Shown here one piece after another: positions 1 through 8,482 of a stretch of 39,729 nucleotides of DNA. A program made the position numbers and the translations under genes. Position 1 is the first letter of the stretch; each line of letters opens with the position of its first letter. The DNA lies in assembly GCA_012728365.1 (NCBI GenBank), contig JAAYFE010000197.1, forward strand, positions 1 through 39,729, read 5' to 3'. The DNA comes from Tissierellia bacterium (lineage in GTDB: Bacteria; Bacillota; Clostridia; Tissierellales; Tepidimicrobiaceae). The notes below the pieces were generated by a model, which worked only from the letters and a program-made list of their open reading frames with translations, was not told the DNA's origin and searched no databases.

Positions 1-1836
1 CATAATCTTTACAGTAACAATATCCCCTATATTTAATTTATCAGAGGGTTTTTTAACATGTTCAGTAGAAATTTGTGAAATATGAACCAGGCCTTCAACC
101 CCTTCCTCTAATCTAACAAAAGCACCAAAGTCCAATAAATTCACAACTTCACCAGTAACTATATCCCCAACCTTTTTATTTTGTATAAATATATCCCTAG
201 GTTTTGGTAAAGTTTGTTTTAAACCTAATGAAATTCTGTTTTTTTCTTTGTCAAGATCTAAGACTTCTACTTTTACTAAATCACCTACATTTACCACATC
301 TGAAGGTTTATTTATTCTAACCCATGATAAATCTGATATATGAATAAGTCCGTCTAATCCTCCAATATCTACAAAAGCACCAAAGTCTACTAATCTAATC
401 ACTTTTCCTTCAATAATTTTCCCAACTTCTAAGCTTCCCCAAAGTTCTTCTTGTTTTCTTTCTAACTCTTCCTGTTCAATTTCTCTACTTGAAAGAATTA
501 ATCTTTTTCTATTTTTATCAAATTCAATAATCCTAGCATTAAGTTTTTTTCCTTTATATTCAGATAAATCATCTACATATTTAATTGATACTTGTGATGC
601 TGGAATAAACCCTTTTAAGCCATGAACTAATATAGATAAACCACCTTTTACATCATTTAATACTTTACATTCTACAACTTCTTTATTATTAAAGGCTTCT
701 TCTAGTTTATCCCAATTTCTGATTGCTTCTAATCTTTTATAAGAGAGTACTACATTACCCTGACCATCGTCCAATTTTACAACATAGACTTCTATATCGT
801 CTCCTTCTTTGAAAAGATCCTTAGGATTTATTTCTGGATCATTAGATAATTCTTCCTTAGAAATTATTCCATCAGATTTATAGTTAATATTAACCATAAT
901 TTCTTCATCTGTTACATATATTACTTTACCCTTTACTATGTCACCCCTATGGATTGTCCTAAAAGACTTTTCTATTGCATCTAGTATTTCATCATTATTT
1001 ATTTTCTCCATTGTATCAACAACCTCCTTAATTATCCAATCAGGTGTAGAAGCACCTGCAGTTATTCCTATTGTATTAAATTTTGATAGCTCTTGTAAAG
1101 GTAATTCTTTGGCAATTTCAACATGGTATACATTTTTGCAGTATTTTTTACTTACTTCCACTAATTTATTTGTATTTGAGCTATGATATCCACCTATGAC
1201 TATCATAGCATCTACTTTTTTCGCTAATTCTTCACAGGCTGTTTGTCTTAAGTTTGTAGCATTACAAATAGTATTAAATAATTTGACTTCTTTTCCTTTT
1301 TCCTTAATAATGCTGGATAGTTTATTAAATTTTTCAAGAGTGTTTGTAGTTTGTGAAACAATACATATCTTATCATAACTTGGAATTTCATAAGCTTCTT
1401 TTTCGTCATTTATAATTGTGGCTTCATTATTGCACCACCCATTTATACCAATGACTTCTGGATGACTTTTATCCCCAATAATTACTATTTGATACCCTTT
1501 TTTATGGTAATCACTAACTTTTTTATGAACTGACTTTACATACGGACATGTACAGTCTATAAGTTCTAAATTTTTATTTTTAATTTCACTTTGTAAGCTT
1601 TCAGGTATACCATGGGATCGTATTATTACCTTTCCTGTACTTGATATTTCCTCTAAATTTTCTGCCACATTTAAACCTTGCTTCTTGAATTTGTCAACAA
1701 CTTGTGAATTATGCACTAAAGGGCCTAAGGAATATATCTTTTCACCAGCTGTGTTTTTTATAGTTTTTTCAGCTGTTTCAACAGCCCTTTTAACACCAAA
1801 ACAGAAGCCGGCATGTTCAGCAATAATAATATTCAC
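1..1836 (-). CDS. ispH: IspH-ribosomal protein S1 fusion (HMBPP reductase plus S1 repeats), 3' end cut by window edge
   Basis: Open without a stop from a GTG start at 1836 to the left edge (612 codons seen). Residues 1 to about 285 are IspH/LytB, which reduces HMBPP to IPP and DMAPP, the last step of the MEP isoprenoid pathway. The three cysteines that bind the Fe-S cluster are present: Cys12 (GFCFGVKRA), Cys97 (CTCPYVK) and Cys191 (TICNATNLRQ). His42 (GPLVHN) and His75 (SHGIPES) are also visible. From about residue 295 come four S1 RNA-binding repeats (near 296-365, 382-452, 470-538 and 555-edge); the third and fourth are typical, with DFGAFVDIG/GLDGLIHISDLS and LLDFGAFVRL/GLVHISQIS. GGGGG lies just before the GTG, and the plsC stop is one base upstream, so the two are coupled. 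This fusion is known in Clostridia. The C-terminus is outside the window. Frame checked codon by codon, with no internal stop. Confidence 0.95.
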   Translation of the reverse strand, partial: MNIIIAEHAGFCFGVKRAVETAEKTIKNTAGEKIYSLGPLVHNSQVVDKFKKQGLNVAENLEEISSTGKVIIRSHGIPESLQSEIKNKNLELIDCTCPYVKSVHKKVSDYHKKGYQIVIIGDKSHPEVIGINGWCNNEATIINDEKEAYEIPSYDKICIVSQTTNTLEKFNKLSSIIKEKGKEVKLFNTICNATNLRQTACEELAKKVDAMIVIGGYHSSNTNKLVEVSKKYCKNVYHVEIAKELPLQELSKFNTIGITAGASTPDWIIKEVVDTMEKINNDEILDAIEKSFRTIHRGDIVKGKVIYVTDEEIMVNINYKSDGIISKEELSNDPEINPKDLFKEGDDIEVYVVKLDDGQGNVVLSYKRLEAIRNWDKLEEAFNNKEVVECKVLNDVKGGLSILVHGLKGFIPASQVSIKYVDDLSEYKGKKLNARIIEFDKNRKRLILSSREIEQEELERKQEELWGSLEVGKIIEGKVIRLVDFGAFVDIGGLDGLIHISDLSWVRINKPSDVVNVGDLVKVEVLDLDKEKNRISLGLKQTLPKPRDIFIQNKKVGDIVTGEVVNLLDFGAFVRLEEGVEGLVHISQISTEHVKKPSDKLNIGDIVTVKIM

Positions 1837-1837
1837 T

Positions 1838-2431
1838 TTACTTCCCCCTATTATTTTTTAATGAATAAATAGATTTTAATATATATTTACTAACTTCTTT
1901 ATGATCTTCAGTTTTAGGTTTTTTATCAAATAAGTCATCTACTATAATCTGTTTTCCTATATAGACATTAATATTTGAAAATAATCTATAATTAGTTTCT
2001 ATGAATACAGGTATTACAGGCGCTTTTCCTTTATATGCTATAAGGCTAACTCCTGCCTTTGCTGATTCTATATCCATTTTTTTAGTCCTTGTCCCTTCAG
2101 GGAATATACCTAATATTCTCTCCTCTTTTAATACATTAATGGAATTTCTTATGGCCGTAAGATCTGAACCCTCTCTGTCAACTGGAAAAGCTGTAAGAGC
2201 TTTTAGCAATTTTGCAAAAAAAGGATTTTTAAATAGTTCTTTCTTTGCCATAAAAGAAATGGGTCTTCTTATTGAAATACCTATTATAATAGGATCCAAC
2301 ATACTAATATGATTTGAACAAAGAATTACCCTTCCTTTTTCTGGTATATTCTCATGGCCCTTTATTTCAATCCTATAAATTATTCTAAAAATTATAGACA
2401 ATAGGCCCTTTGCAAATTTATAAAAATACAA
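1838..2431 (-). CDS. plsC: 1-acyl-sn-glycerol-3-phosphate acyltransferase (PlsC family)
   Basis: A 197-residue membrane-associated acyltransferase, expected to acylate lysophosphatidic acid to phosphatidic acid in phospholipid synthesis. The catalytic HX4D motif is NHISMLD at residues 40-46, and the second substrate-binding motif FPEGTR is at 110-115. A hydrophobic N-terminal stretch (about 7-20) suits membrane contact. The start is TTG, preceded by AAAGGGGG that overlaps the end of cmk (stop 4 bases away). The gene sits between cmk and ispH-S1 with almost no spacing, so the three are one transcript. Length is normal for the family. The exact acyl substrate cannot be read from sequence. Confidence 0.93.
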   Translation of the reverse strand: MYFYKFAKGLLSIIFRIIYRIEIKGHENIPEKGRVILCSNHISMLDPIIIGISIRRPISFMAKKELFKNPFFAKLLKALTAFPVDREGSDLTAIRNSINVLKEERILGIFPEGTRTKKMDIESAKAGVSLIAYKGKAPVIPVFIETNYRLFSNINVYIGKQIIVDDLFDKKPKTEDHKEVSKYILKSIYSLKNNRGK

Positions 2432-2435
2432 TAAG

Positions 2436-3098
2436 TTACCCCCTTTCGATTATATCTATTACTTCTTTAACACTTTCTTCAATTGTTTTATTGGTAGTAT
2501 CTATTAAATGAGCATCAGGACTTTTTTTGAGTGGTGCTATTTCTCTTGTGCTATCTATTCTATCTCTGGTTTTTATCTCTTCTAGAACTTGTTCATAAGT
2601 GATACTTTCATTGCCTCCTTCAGTTAATTCTATGTATCTTCTCCTAGCTCTTTCTTCTACTGATGCAGTTATAAAAAATTTATAATTAGCATGAGGTAAA
2701 ACTACTGTACCTATATCCCTTCCATCCATTATTAAATTTGTAGATTCAGCAATTTTTCGCTGGAGCCTAATCATCATGGATCTTACTTCTTTAATTTTAG
2801 CTATGTAGGATACATTTGTACTTATTACATTTTCTCTTATTTCTTTATCTACTTTAATGCCATCTAAATATATATGGTTATTAATAAATTCAATTGTGGT
2901 AGTTTCCATTGCTTTAAGTATTTCTTTTATGTTATTTATATCAACCTTTGCTCTTATCACTTTTAAGGTTAAAGCTCTATACATAGCACCAGTATCTATA
3001 TACTCAATATTTAAAATTTTAGCTACCCTTTTTGCTATAGTACTTTTTCCAGCTCCAGCTGGTCCGTCTACGGCAATAATCAATCTTCTGTTATCCAT
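2436..3098 (-). CDS. cmk: Cytidylate kinase
   Basis: A 220-residue (d)CMP kinase that makes CDP/dCDP from ATP in pyrimidine salvage and in turnover of phospholipid and mRNA nucleotides. The P-loop GPAGAGKST is at residues 12-20, and GRDIG at 126-130 is typical of Cmk. An in-frame extension would begin at 3155 inside aroH. I prefer the ATG at 3098 because a perfect AGGAGG lies 6 bases upstream and the protein then begins MDNRRLIIAVDGPAG as in homologues. It follows aroH after about 50 bases that hold a small hairpin, and is tightly followed by plsC. Confidence 0.95.
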   Translation of the reverse strand: MDNRRLIIAVDGPAGAGKSTIAKRVAKILNIEYIDTGAMYRALTLKVIRAKVDINNIKEILKAMETTTIEFINNHIYLDGIKVDKEIRENVISTNVSYIAKIKEVRSMMIRLQRKIAESTNLIMDGRDIGTVVLPHANYKFFITASVEERARRRYIELTEGGNESITYEQVLEEIKTRDRIDSTREIAPLKKSPDAHLIDTTNKTIEESVKEVIDIIERG

Positions 3099-3122
3099 AT
3101 TAACCTCCTGATAAAATAATAA

Positions 3123-3136
3123 CCACCTGTTGGTGG
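3123..3136 (-). other. Small perfect hairpin between aroH and cmk
   Basis: Five-base-pair GC-rich stem CCACC/GGTGG with a 4-base loop, between the aroH stop and the cmk ribosome binding site. On the minus strand it is followed by TTATTATTTTAT, which is not a clean U-run. It may be a weak terminator, a stabilising element or chance. Confidence 0.35.
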
Positions 3137-3147
3137 CATTGTTATTA

Positions 3148-3516
3148 TTATTCACTTAAGTCTGGTCTTAAGAATTTTGCACCTTTTAAATATACATGTT
3201 TTACATCTTTTTGTTTTAAATTACCTTGATATAGTATTAAAACTCTAATACACTTTTCAATGCTACCTTCAACATCCATTTCTGCAAAACACATTAATCC
3301 ACATTGTGTATACCCTAATAATCTTGCAGCTTTAGCAGGGTATTCACTATTTAAATCTTTAGTCGATGAAAATATTATACTTATAACATTTTCTTTATTT
3401 AGTTTGTTAACTTTTGATATTTTTAGTAATAAATCCTTAGTTGAACTTATAATATCTGACCTATTGTTGTTTTCAACGGTAGTAGCCCCTCTTATTGATA
3501 CAACATTCACTATCAT
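3148..3516 (-). CDS. aroH: Chorismate mutase, AroH type
   Basis: About 122 residues, matching the short monofunctional AroH class of Bacillus, which forms a trimer and converts chorismate to prephenate for phenylalanine and tyrosine. The N-terminal IRGATTVE (active-site Arg), the central CFAEMDVEG followed by KCIRVL (active-site Glu and Arg) and the C-terminal KGAKFLRPDLS are all recognisable. The ATG at 3516 is chosen because AGAGGAAG lies about 5 bases before it; a GTG three bases upstream is the longest alternative. It lies between an unknown membrane protein and cmk, with no other aromatic amino acid genes nearby. Confidence 0.94.
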   Translation of the reverse strand: MIVNVVSIRGATTVENNNRSDIISSTKDLLLKISKVNKLNKENVISIIFSSTKDLNSEYPAKAARLLGYTQCGLMCFAEMDVEGSIEKCIRVLILYQGNLKQKDVKHVYLKGAKFLRPDLSE

Positions 3517-3562
3517 CACTTCCTCTAACCTATTATATATTAAAATCTAGTCTCAAACAAGC

Positions 3563-4006
3563 TTATTTTATCTGGACCCTTCCTAATATTTCAATACTCT
3601 GTGATGTTGTAACAATTTTATTAAGTTGTGGGCTACTAATATTTTTACTTATTCCAATTACTTTAATCTTTACTTTATTATTATACTTAGTGCCATCAAT
3701 TTCTACTATATCATTATTATATACTGGTATTTTTACTTCATTGCTTTCGCTAAAGTTGGCTACATATTCTCCATTTACTAATATACTTACATCTTTATAA
3801 TTATAATCTAAATTTTTAAGTACAATTATTCCCTTTGAAAGGCCTTCTCCTTTTAACAAGTAGCTAAAATTATCTTCATCAAATAGTGATGTACTAACTG
3901 AAAAGTCATTTCTGTAATTAGTTAACTGTACTACTAGTAAAAAAGAAAAAGAAATTATTAATAGAACAATTATTAGTTTTTCAAATATGCTAAAGGCAGC
4001 TTTCAT
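3563..4006 (-). CDS. Unknown membrane-anchored protein
   Basis: A 147-residue protein that I do not recognise. Residues about 8-30 form one transmembrane segment (LIIVLLIISFSFLLVVQL) after a short positive-flanked N-terminus, so it is probably anchored with the remaining 115 residues outside the membrane. The exported part is rich in alternating hydrophobic and polar residues (for example VSILVNGEYV and IPVYNNDIVEIDG), as in a small beta-sandwich. There are no cysteines or obvious catalytic motifs. GGGG precedes the ATG. It lies 43 bases before aroH in the same direction and about 85 bases after a phosphatase gene. No function is inferred. Confidence 0.75.
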   Translation of the reverse strand: MKAAFSIFEKLIIVLLIISFSFLLVVQLTNYRNDFSVSTSLFDEDNFSYLLKGEGLSKGIIVLKNLDYNYKDVSILVNGEYVANFSESNEVKIPVYNNDIVEIDGTKYNNKVKIKVIGISKNISSPQLNKIVTTSQSIEILGRVQIK

Positions 4007-4090
4007 AATTACCCCCTAAATTTTCTTGCTACTATACTATATGAATATTTTTTACAAATAATGAAAATTTTATGAGGGTAAACATTAGTA

Positions 4091-4702
4091 CTACTTTAAA
4101 TGGCTCATATCGTTAAACAATTTTAAAACCCTATTATATTTTCTACATTCTATGATGCTTAAGCCTACATTGCCTAAGGTTAAATTTTTAAAATTATTTA
4201 AGCTTATACCTAGTAGCCCTAATATAAGAGTTTTTATTGTTGCTCCATGGGAGACAATTAAAATATTATTATATCTATTCTTACTTGAATTAATGATTTT
4301 ATTTATTCCTTCCATAGCCCTAGCTTGTAATTCAACTAAAGTTTCTGCTCCTTTTAGACAAAGACTTTCTGGATTCTTCATCCACATGTCATATTCTGTT
4401 TTGTAGTTAGTAAGTAATTCTTTTTTGGACAATCCTTCCCATATACCAAAATTAATCTCCCTAAATTCTTTCATAGTCTCCACTTCTACATTAATAATCT
4501 TTCCAATTATTTGTGCAGTTTCGTAAGCCCTTGAAAGATCACTGGAATATATTTTTTCTATATTTTCACCTACCAACCTTTTTCCTAATAGTTTAGCTTG
4601 ACTAATGCCTTTATCTGTTAGCGGAATATCTGTTTGGCCTTGTACCTTATTTAATGCATTCCATTGTGACTCCCCATGCCTAGCTAGATAAATTTTTTTC
4701 AT
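4091..4702 (-). CDS. Histidine phosphatase family protein (phosphoglycerate mutase-like)
   Basis: A 203-residue member of the histidine phosphatase superfamily. The phosphohistidine motif LARHGES is at residues 6-12 (His9) and the second catalytic histidine is in IVSHGATIK near residue 150. A conserved glutamate-containing segment (REINFGIWEG) lies around 82-91. Family members include alpha-ribazole phosphatase (CobC), GpmB-like phosphatases and broad-specificity enzymes; the substrate cannot be assigned here and no cobalamin genes are nearby. A strong AGGAGG precedes the ATG. The gene has its own promoter region and is separated from the RpiR gene by a terminator. Confidence 0.9.
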   Translation of the reverse strand: MKKIYLARHGESQWNALNKVQGQTDIPLTDKGISQAKLLGKRLVGENIEKIYSSDLSRAYETAQIIGKIINVEVETMKEFREINFGIWEGLSKKELLTNYKTEYDMWMKNPESLCLKGAETLVELQARAMEGINKIINSSKNRYNNILIVSHGATIKTLILGLLGISLNNFKNLTLGNVGLSIIECRKYNRVLKLFNDMSHLK

Positions 4703-4733
4703 TTTATTGCCTCCTTTTATATATAATAATTTA

Positions 4734-4742
4734 ATTATAACA
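4734..4742 (-). promoter_or_regulatory. Extended -10 promoter for the phosphatase gene
   Basis: On the minus strand the sequence reads TGTTATAAT, a perfect TATAAT with an upstream TG, about 30 bases before the ATG at 4702. No good -35 hexamer lies 17 bases away, so it would depend on the extended -10. It is placed between the rpiR terminator and the phosphatase ribosome binding site. Confidence 0.5.
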
Positions 4743-4810
4743 AATAAATGGATTTATTATATATTTAATATTTATCAATTATGATAAGATTAGTTTTGAT
4801 ATATTACAAA

Positions 4811-4839
4811 TAAAAATAGCCATGTTGCTTACATGGCTA
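4811..4839 (-). terminator. Intrinsic terminator after the kor-rpiR operon
   Basis: Perfect 9-bp stem TAGCCATGT/ACATGGCTA with a 5-base loop, followed on the minus strand by TTTTTATTT. It lies about 40 bases after the RpiR-gene stop. Confidence 0.88.
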
Positions 4840-4879
4840 CAGATTAACTTAAAATTTATCATTTTAATCATTGCTACTA

Positions 4880-5731
4880 TTATTTATATACATCATATTT
4901 CTTCCATATTTTTTCCAGATCTTCAAATCGCTCAGTGATTTGTTGACCTTTTTTTGTACCCAATGCTACTATAAATGCATTAATCAAACTCATAGGCGCA
5001 ACTAGTGAATCTACAAAAGAAAACATATTACTACTAGCGATTAAAGTATAATCAGAGTATTGGGTTGCTGGTGACATTAAACTATCAGTAATAGTTAGTA
5101 TTTTACATCCTTTTTCTTTAACATAGCTTAAAGCTTCTAAAGTTCTTTTTGAATATCTGGGGTAACTTATACCAATTACTATATCTTTTTCTGTAACCTT
5201 AAATAATTGTTCAAACACATCATTAGGTCCTGATATAACTATTTTTACGTTATCTAACAGAAAATTTAAGTAAAAACCTAAGTATCCTGCTAGAAAAGAA
5301 GAACTTCGTAGACCTAGTATATAAACCTGATTAGCTTTTAATGTTACATCTAAAGCTTCCTGCAAAACATTGAAATCTATTTCTTTTAAAATATTTTCAA
5401 TATTCTGAATATCCTTCTTCATTACATCCCTCATATGATTTTCTAGATTATTAAAATCTGAACTTAAGGATATTCTCTGAACTGTTGTTAATTTACTCTT
5501 CACTAATTCTTGTAATTCCTTTTGTAATTCCCTATATCCTTCATATCCTAAAACATTTGCAAATCTCACCACAGTTGATTCACTAACTCCCACAGTTTCA
5601 CCTAAACTTGCTGCTGTCATAAAAGCAGCTGTGTCATAGTGATTAATAAGATATTCTGCAATTAATCTATGACCTTTACTTAACCTAGTATATTCTTTTT
5701 GTATTACTTTAATTAAATCATTATGCTTCAT
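4880..5731 (-). CDS. MurR/RpiR family transcriptional regulator
   Basis: A 283-residue regulator. The N-terminal HTH_6 domain (about 1-77) contains the typical LGETVGVSESTVVRFANVLGYEGY helix-turn-helix, here split over residues 43-66. A SIS sugar-phosphate-binding fold (about 125-255) includes VYILGLRSSSFLAGYL and DIVIGISYPRYSKRT. Such proteins usually sense phosphosugars, but some control organic or amino acid catabolism. Its start overlaps the korC stop by 11 bases, so it is translated with the oxidoreductase and is the last gene before a terminator. I infer local regulation of the kor operon; this is not shown by the sequence. Confidence 0.92.
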   Translation of the reverse strand: MKHNDLIKVIQKEYTRLSKGHRLIAEYLINHYDTAAFMTAASLGETVGVSESTVVRFANVLGYEGYRELQKELQELVKSKLTTVQRISLSSDFNNLENHMRDVMKKDIQNIENILKEIDFNVLQEALDVTLKANQVYILGLRSSSFLAGYLGFYLNFLLDNVKIVISGPNDVFEQLFKVTEKDIVIGISYPRYSKRTLEALSYVKEKGCKILTITDSLMSPATQYSDYTLIASSNMFSFVDSLVAPMSLINAFIVALGTKKGQQITERFEDLEKIWKKYDVYK

Positions 5732-6281
5732 GGCATATCTTTCCCTTTTTAGATTTTATTAAAGAATATCCTTCATATAAAGCTTTTTTGTTTATCTCTT
5801 CAGTTCCATGAGGAACCCTGTTTATAACTGATTTTTCCAATGATTCTTTTGTTACAACTTTAGTTACTTCGCAAATGCAACCAAGGGCTATTATATTTGC
5901 AACCATTGGTCTTTTTAATCCATTGTTTGCTGTTGAAATTATTGGCACTGAATAAACTTCTATATCGTCCCTTTTTATTGTTTCTTCTATATTATCATCT
6001 TTTATAAGTACGCCACCTGATTTCAATGTATCAATATATTTTTCATAAGCTTTTTGAGTTAAGGCTAAAAGTAAATCGCATTTTTCAATTTTGGGATAGT
6101 TTATAATACTATCACAAATTATGACTTCAGATCTACTAGCTCCCCCTCTTGCCTCTGGCCCATAAGACTGACTTTGTACAACATTTTTTCCATCCTTCAA
6201 AGCTGCTTCTGCTAATATTACTCCTGCCAGTATTAATCCCTGACCACCAGAACCACTCAACCTAAACTCTCTAAACACCAT
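5721..6281 (-). CDS. korC: 2-oxoacid:ferredoxin oxidoreductase, gamma subunit
   Basis: A 186-residue gamma subunit (POR_N-gamma fold) of a ferredoxin-dependent 2-oxoacid oxidoreductase. The N-terminal GSGGQGLILAGVILAEAA and the SYGPEARGGASRSEVIICD motif are diagnostic. It is the fourth gene of the D-A-B-C cluster and begins with an ATG after AAGGAGAG. The order and lengths match 2-oxoglutarate:ferredoxin oxidoreductases, but branched-chain 2-oxoacid enzymes share this architecture, so the substrate is inferred. Confidence 0.92.
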   Translation of the reverse strand: MVFREFRLSGSGGQGLILAGVILAEAALKDGKNVVQSQSYGPEARGGASRSEVIICDSIINYPKIEKCDLLLALTQKAYEKYIDTLKSGGVLIKDDNIEETIKRDDIEVYSVPIISTANNGLKRPMVANIIALGCICEVTKVVTKESLEKSVINRVPHGTEEINKKALYEGYSLIKSKKGKICHEA

Positions 6282-6295
6282 TAGATTTCTCTCCT

Positions 6296-7105
6296 TTAAA
6301 AAGATTTAATTAATCTATCATATTTTTCAGTATATTCTTCTCTTATATCTTTATATAATTCACCTATAACTATTTTATTTTCCCTTTTTTCCTGTGGAAG
6401 ATTATTGTAGGCATTAACATTTATGGTTATTTCATTTAATTGTTTAATCATCTCTGCTGCATTGCCCTTTTTGTTTTTTCTGCCGTAATAGGTAGGGCAA
6501 GTAGTTAAAATTTCTATAAATGAAAATCCCTTATTCTTTATTCCTTCTTCCACTTGTTTTGTAATCATGTTAACACCATATACTGTAGACCTGCTCACAT
6601 AAGTTGCTCCTGCAGATTTAGCTAATTCACATAAATCAAAATTGGGATCAATATTTCCATAGGGTGCTGTAGTTCCTTTGTCACCTGTTGGAGTAGTTGG
6701 AGAATACTGCCCGCCTGTCATTCCATAAATATTATTATTAAATACTATAGTAGTTATATCAATATTTCTCCTTGCTGCATGTATCAAATGGTTACCTCCA
6801 ATAGCTGCACAATCTCCATCACCAGTTATGACTACTACATGGAGTTTTGGATTTGCAAATTTAATCCCTGTTGCAAAAGCTAAAGCCCTGCCGTGTGTTG
6901 TATGGACCGTATTAAAATCTAAATATCCAGTAGCTCTTGAAGAACAACCAATTCCTGATACAACACAAACTTCATTTTGATTTAAATTAAGATTATCTAT
7001 AGCTTTTACAATTGCTTTTAGTACTATTCCATTTCCACAACCTGGACACCATATATGTGGAAGGCGTTCAGTTCTATAGTATTTTTCAATTAAATAATTA
7101 GTCAA
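6296..7105 (-). CDS. korB: 2-oxoacid:ferredoxin oxidoreductase, beta subunit (thiamin diphosphate binding)
   Basis: A 269-residue beta subunit. WCPGCGNG (residues 19-26) supplies the cluster and cofactor region, and the thiamin diphosphate-Mg motif is VITGDGDCAAIGGNH with NNNIYGMTGGQ following. The enzyme makes acyl-CoA and CO2 from a 2-oxoacid while reducing ferredoxin, or runs in reverse in reductive carbon fixation. The start is TTG, 2 bases after the korA stop, with GAGGAGGG upstream. A PTTPTGDKGTT segment follows the cofactor loop. Confidence 0.93.
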   Translation of the reverse strand: MTNYLIEKYYRTERLPHIWCPGCGNGIVLKAIVKAIDNLNLNQNEVCVVSGIGCSSRATGYLDFNTVHTTHGRALAFATGIKFANPKLHVVVITGDGDCAAIGGNHLIHAARRNIDITTIVFNNNIYGMTGGQYSPTTPTGDKGTTAPYGNIDPNFDLCELAKSAGATYVSRSTVYGVNMITKQVEEGIKNKGFSFIEILTTCPTYYGRKNKKGNAAEMIKQLNEITINVNAYNNLPQEKRENKIVIGELYKDIREEYTEKYDRLIKSF

Positions 7106-7107
7106 TA

Positions 7108-8241
7108 TTAACCCTCCTCAACAAAAGAAACAATTTCATTAGGTGAAATTAATTCTCCATTTACTCTACCATAGCCTTTAACTTCAGTATATTTCCTACA
7201 AATCCTTTCAACTTCTAATAAATATTGCCCCATATTCATTTCTACAACCAATATTCTCTTCATATTCTTTCCTAGAAGCTCTAATTCCTTCTTTGGTGAT
7301 GGCCATATAGTAATGGGTTTAAATAATCCAATTTTCCTTCCTCTATCTCTTAGAATATCTATGGCAGATTTTACTGATCTAGCAGTTGAACCATAAGCTA
7401 CAATTACTTCTTCTGCATCTTCCATTTTATATTCTTCGTATTCAACTATATCATCTATATTATTTTCAATTTTATTTACTAATCTTTTTATAAGCTCTTC
7501 TGCTGTTACGTTGTTGTTTGTAGGATTACCAAATTCATCATGGACCAGACCAGTAACATGATACCTATATCCTTCACCTATATTTGCCATTTCTGGCACC
7601 ATATCATCAGTTGCTTTATAGGGTTTATATTCCTCCGGACTTACAGTTGGTTTTTTTCTATTATAAATTTTAATTTCTCCTTCCCTAGGTAGAACTACCT
7701 TTTCCCTCATGTGTCCTATAACTTCATCCATTAATAATATGACAGGAGTTCTATATTTCTCTGCAAGGTTAAAAGCTTTTATAGTAGTATCATATACCTC
7801 CTTTACTGTTGAAGGATATAAGGCTATAATTGAATGGTCCCCATGGGTACCCCATCTAGCCTGCATTACGTCTCCTTGTGCTGGAGATGTAGGCATTCCT
7901 GTACTAGGACCACCTCTTTGTACATTTACAATTACACAAGGAATTTCTGCAATAACTGCATACCCAATGCTTTCTTGCTTTAATGAAAAGCCTGGGCCAC
8001 TTGTTGCAGTCATAGCCTTTTTGCCTGCCAATGAAGCACCTATAACAGCACTTATGCTAGCAATTTCATCTTCCATTTGAATAAATTTACCACCAACCCT
8101 TGGCAACTTAGCAGCTGAAATTTCTGCTATTTCAGTAGAAGGTGTAATAGGATAGCCAGCAAAAAATCTCATTCCTGCTGCTACAGCTCCTTCTACACAG
8201 GCCTCATTTCCCTGCATTAATTTAATCTTTTCTACTGTCAC
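7108..8241 (-). CDS. korA: 2-oxoacid:ferredoxin oxidoreductase, alpha subunit
   Basis: A 377-residue alpha subunit of the KorA type. The N-terminal LMQGNEACVEGAVAAGMRFF followed by GYPITPSTEI is diagnostic, and TSGPGFSLKQE and QRGGPSTGMPTS are conserved substrate-channel motifs. A C-terminal transketolase-like domain (about 270-377) includes VAYGSTARSVKSAI. The start is GTG, one base after the korD stop, with an AAGG-rich upstream site. The companion ferredoxin, beta and gamma genes make a complete enzyme, probably 2-oxoglutarate oxidoreductase linking to succinyl-CoA. Confidence 0.94.
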   Translation of the reverse strand: MTVEKIKLMQGNEACVEGAVAAGMRFFAGYPITPSTEIAEISAAKLPRVGGKFIQMEDEIASISAVIGASLAGKKAMTATSGPGFSLKQESIGYAVIAEIPCVIVNVQRGGPSTGMPTSPAQGDVMQARWGTHGDHSIIALYPSTVKEVYDTTIKAFNLAEKYRTPVILLMDEVIGHMREKVVLPREGEIKIYNRKKPTVSPEEYKPYKATDDMVPEMANIGEGYRYHVTGLVHDEFGNPTNNNVTAEELIKRLVNKIENNIDDIVEYEEYKMEDAEEVIVAYGSTARSVKSAIDILRDRGRKIGLFKPITIWPSPKKELELLGKNMKRILVVEMNMGQYLLEVERICRKYTEVKGYGRVNGELISPNEIVSFVEEG

Positions 8242-8242
8242 C

Positions 8243-8443
8243 TTATTTACCCCCTAAATAAATTGCATAGTCTGGACATCTTAATTCACAAAGTCCGCAT
8301 TGTATACATGAATCTATATCATGTACTAATACCTTACCATTCTTTATTTTTAATACATTTTTAGGACAAAAAGCAACACATATACCGCATCCCTTGCATA
8401 AATTTTCTTCAACAATTAGCTTTTTATCATCTAAAGCTTTCAA
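8243..8443 (-). CDS. korD: 2-oxoacid:ferredoxin oxidoreductase, delta subunit (2[4Fe-4S] ferredoxin)
   Basis: A 66-residue ferredoxin-like subunit with two complete 4Fe-4S motifs: Cys16, 19, 22 and 26, and Cys46, 49, 52 and 56, each ending in CP. It carries electrons between the catalytic subunits and free ferredoxin. It is the first gene of the operon, with a TTG start after GGGGGATG and a good sigma-A type promoter upstream. Confidence 0.95.
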   Translation of the reverse strand: MKALDDKKLIVEENLCKGCGICVAFCPKNVLKIKNGKVLVHDIDSCIQCGLCELRCPDYAIYLGGK

Positions 8444-8482
8444 AATTTTACATCCCCCTTTTATAAAAACCTTTTCATCTTT

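Noticed and set aside
938..3800. Plus-strand open frames opposite ispH, plsC, cmk and aroH
   Set aside because: All are antisense shadows of well-supported minus-strand genes; low-complexity hydrophobic translations and no ribosome binding sites. The same holds for other plus-strand frames across the window.
4703..4879. Riboswitch or small RNA in the longer intergenic gaps (also 8444-8584, 27411-27636, 34425-34608)
   Set aside because: Each gap is accounted for by a terminator and a promoter; I saw no conserved riboswitch core or extended stem structure other than the terminators and the AT palindrome listed.
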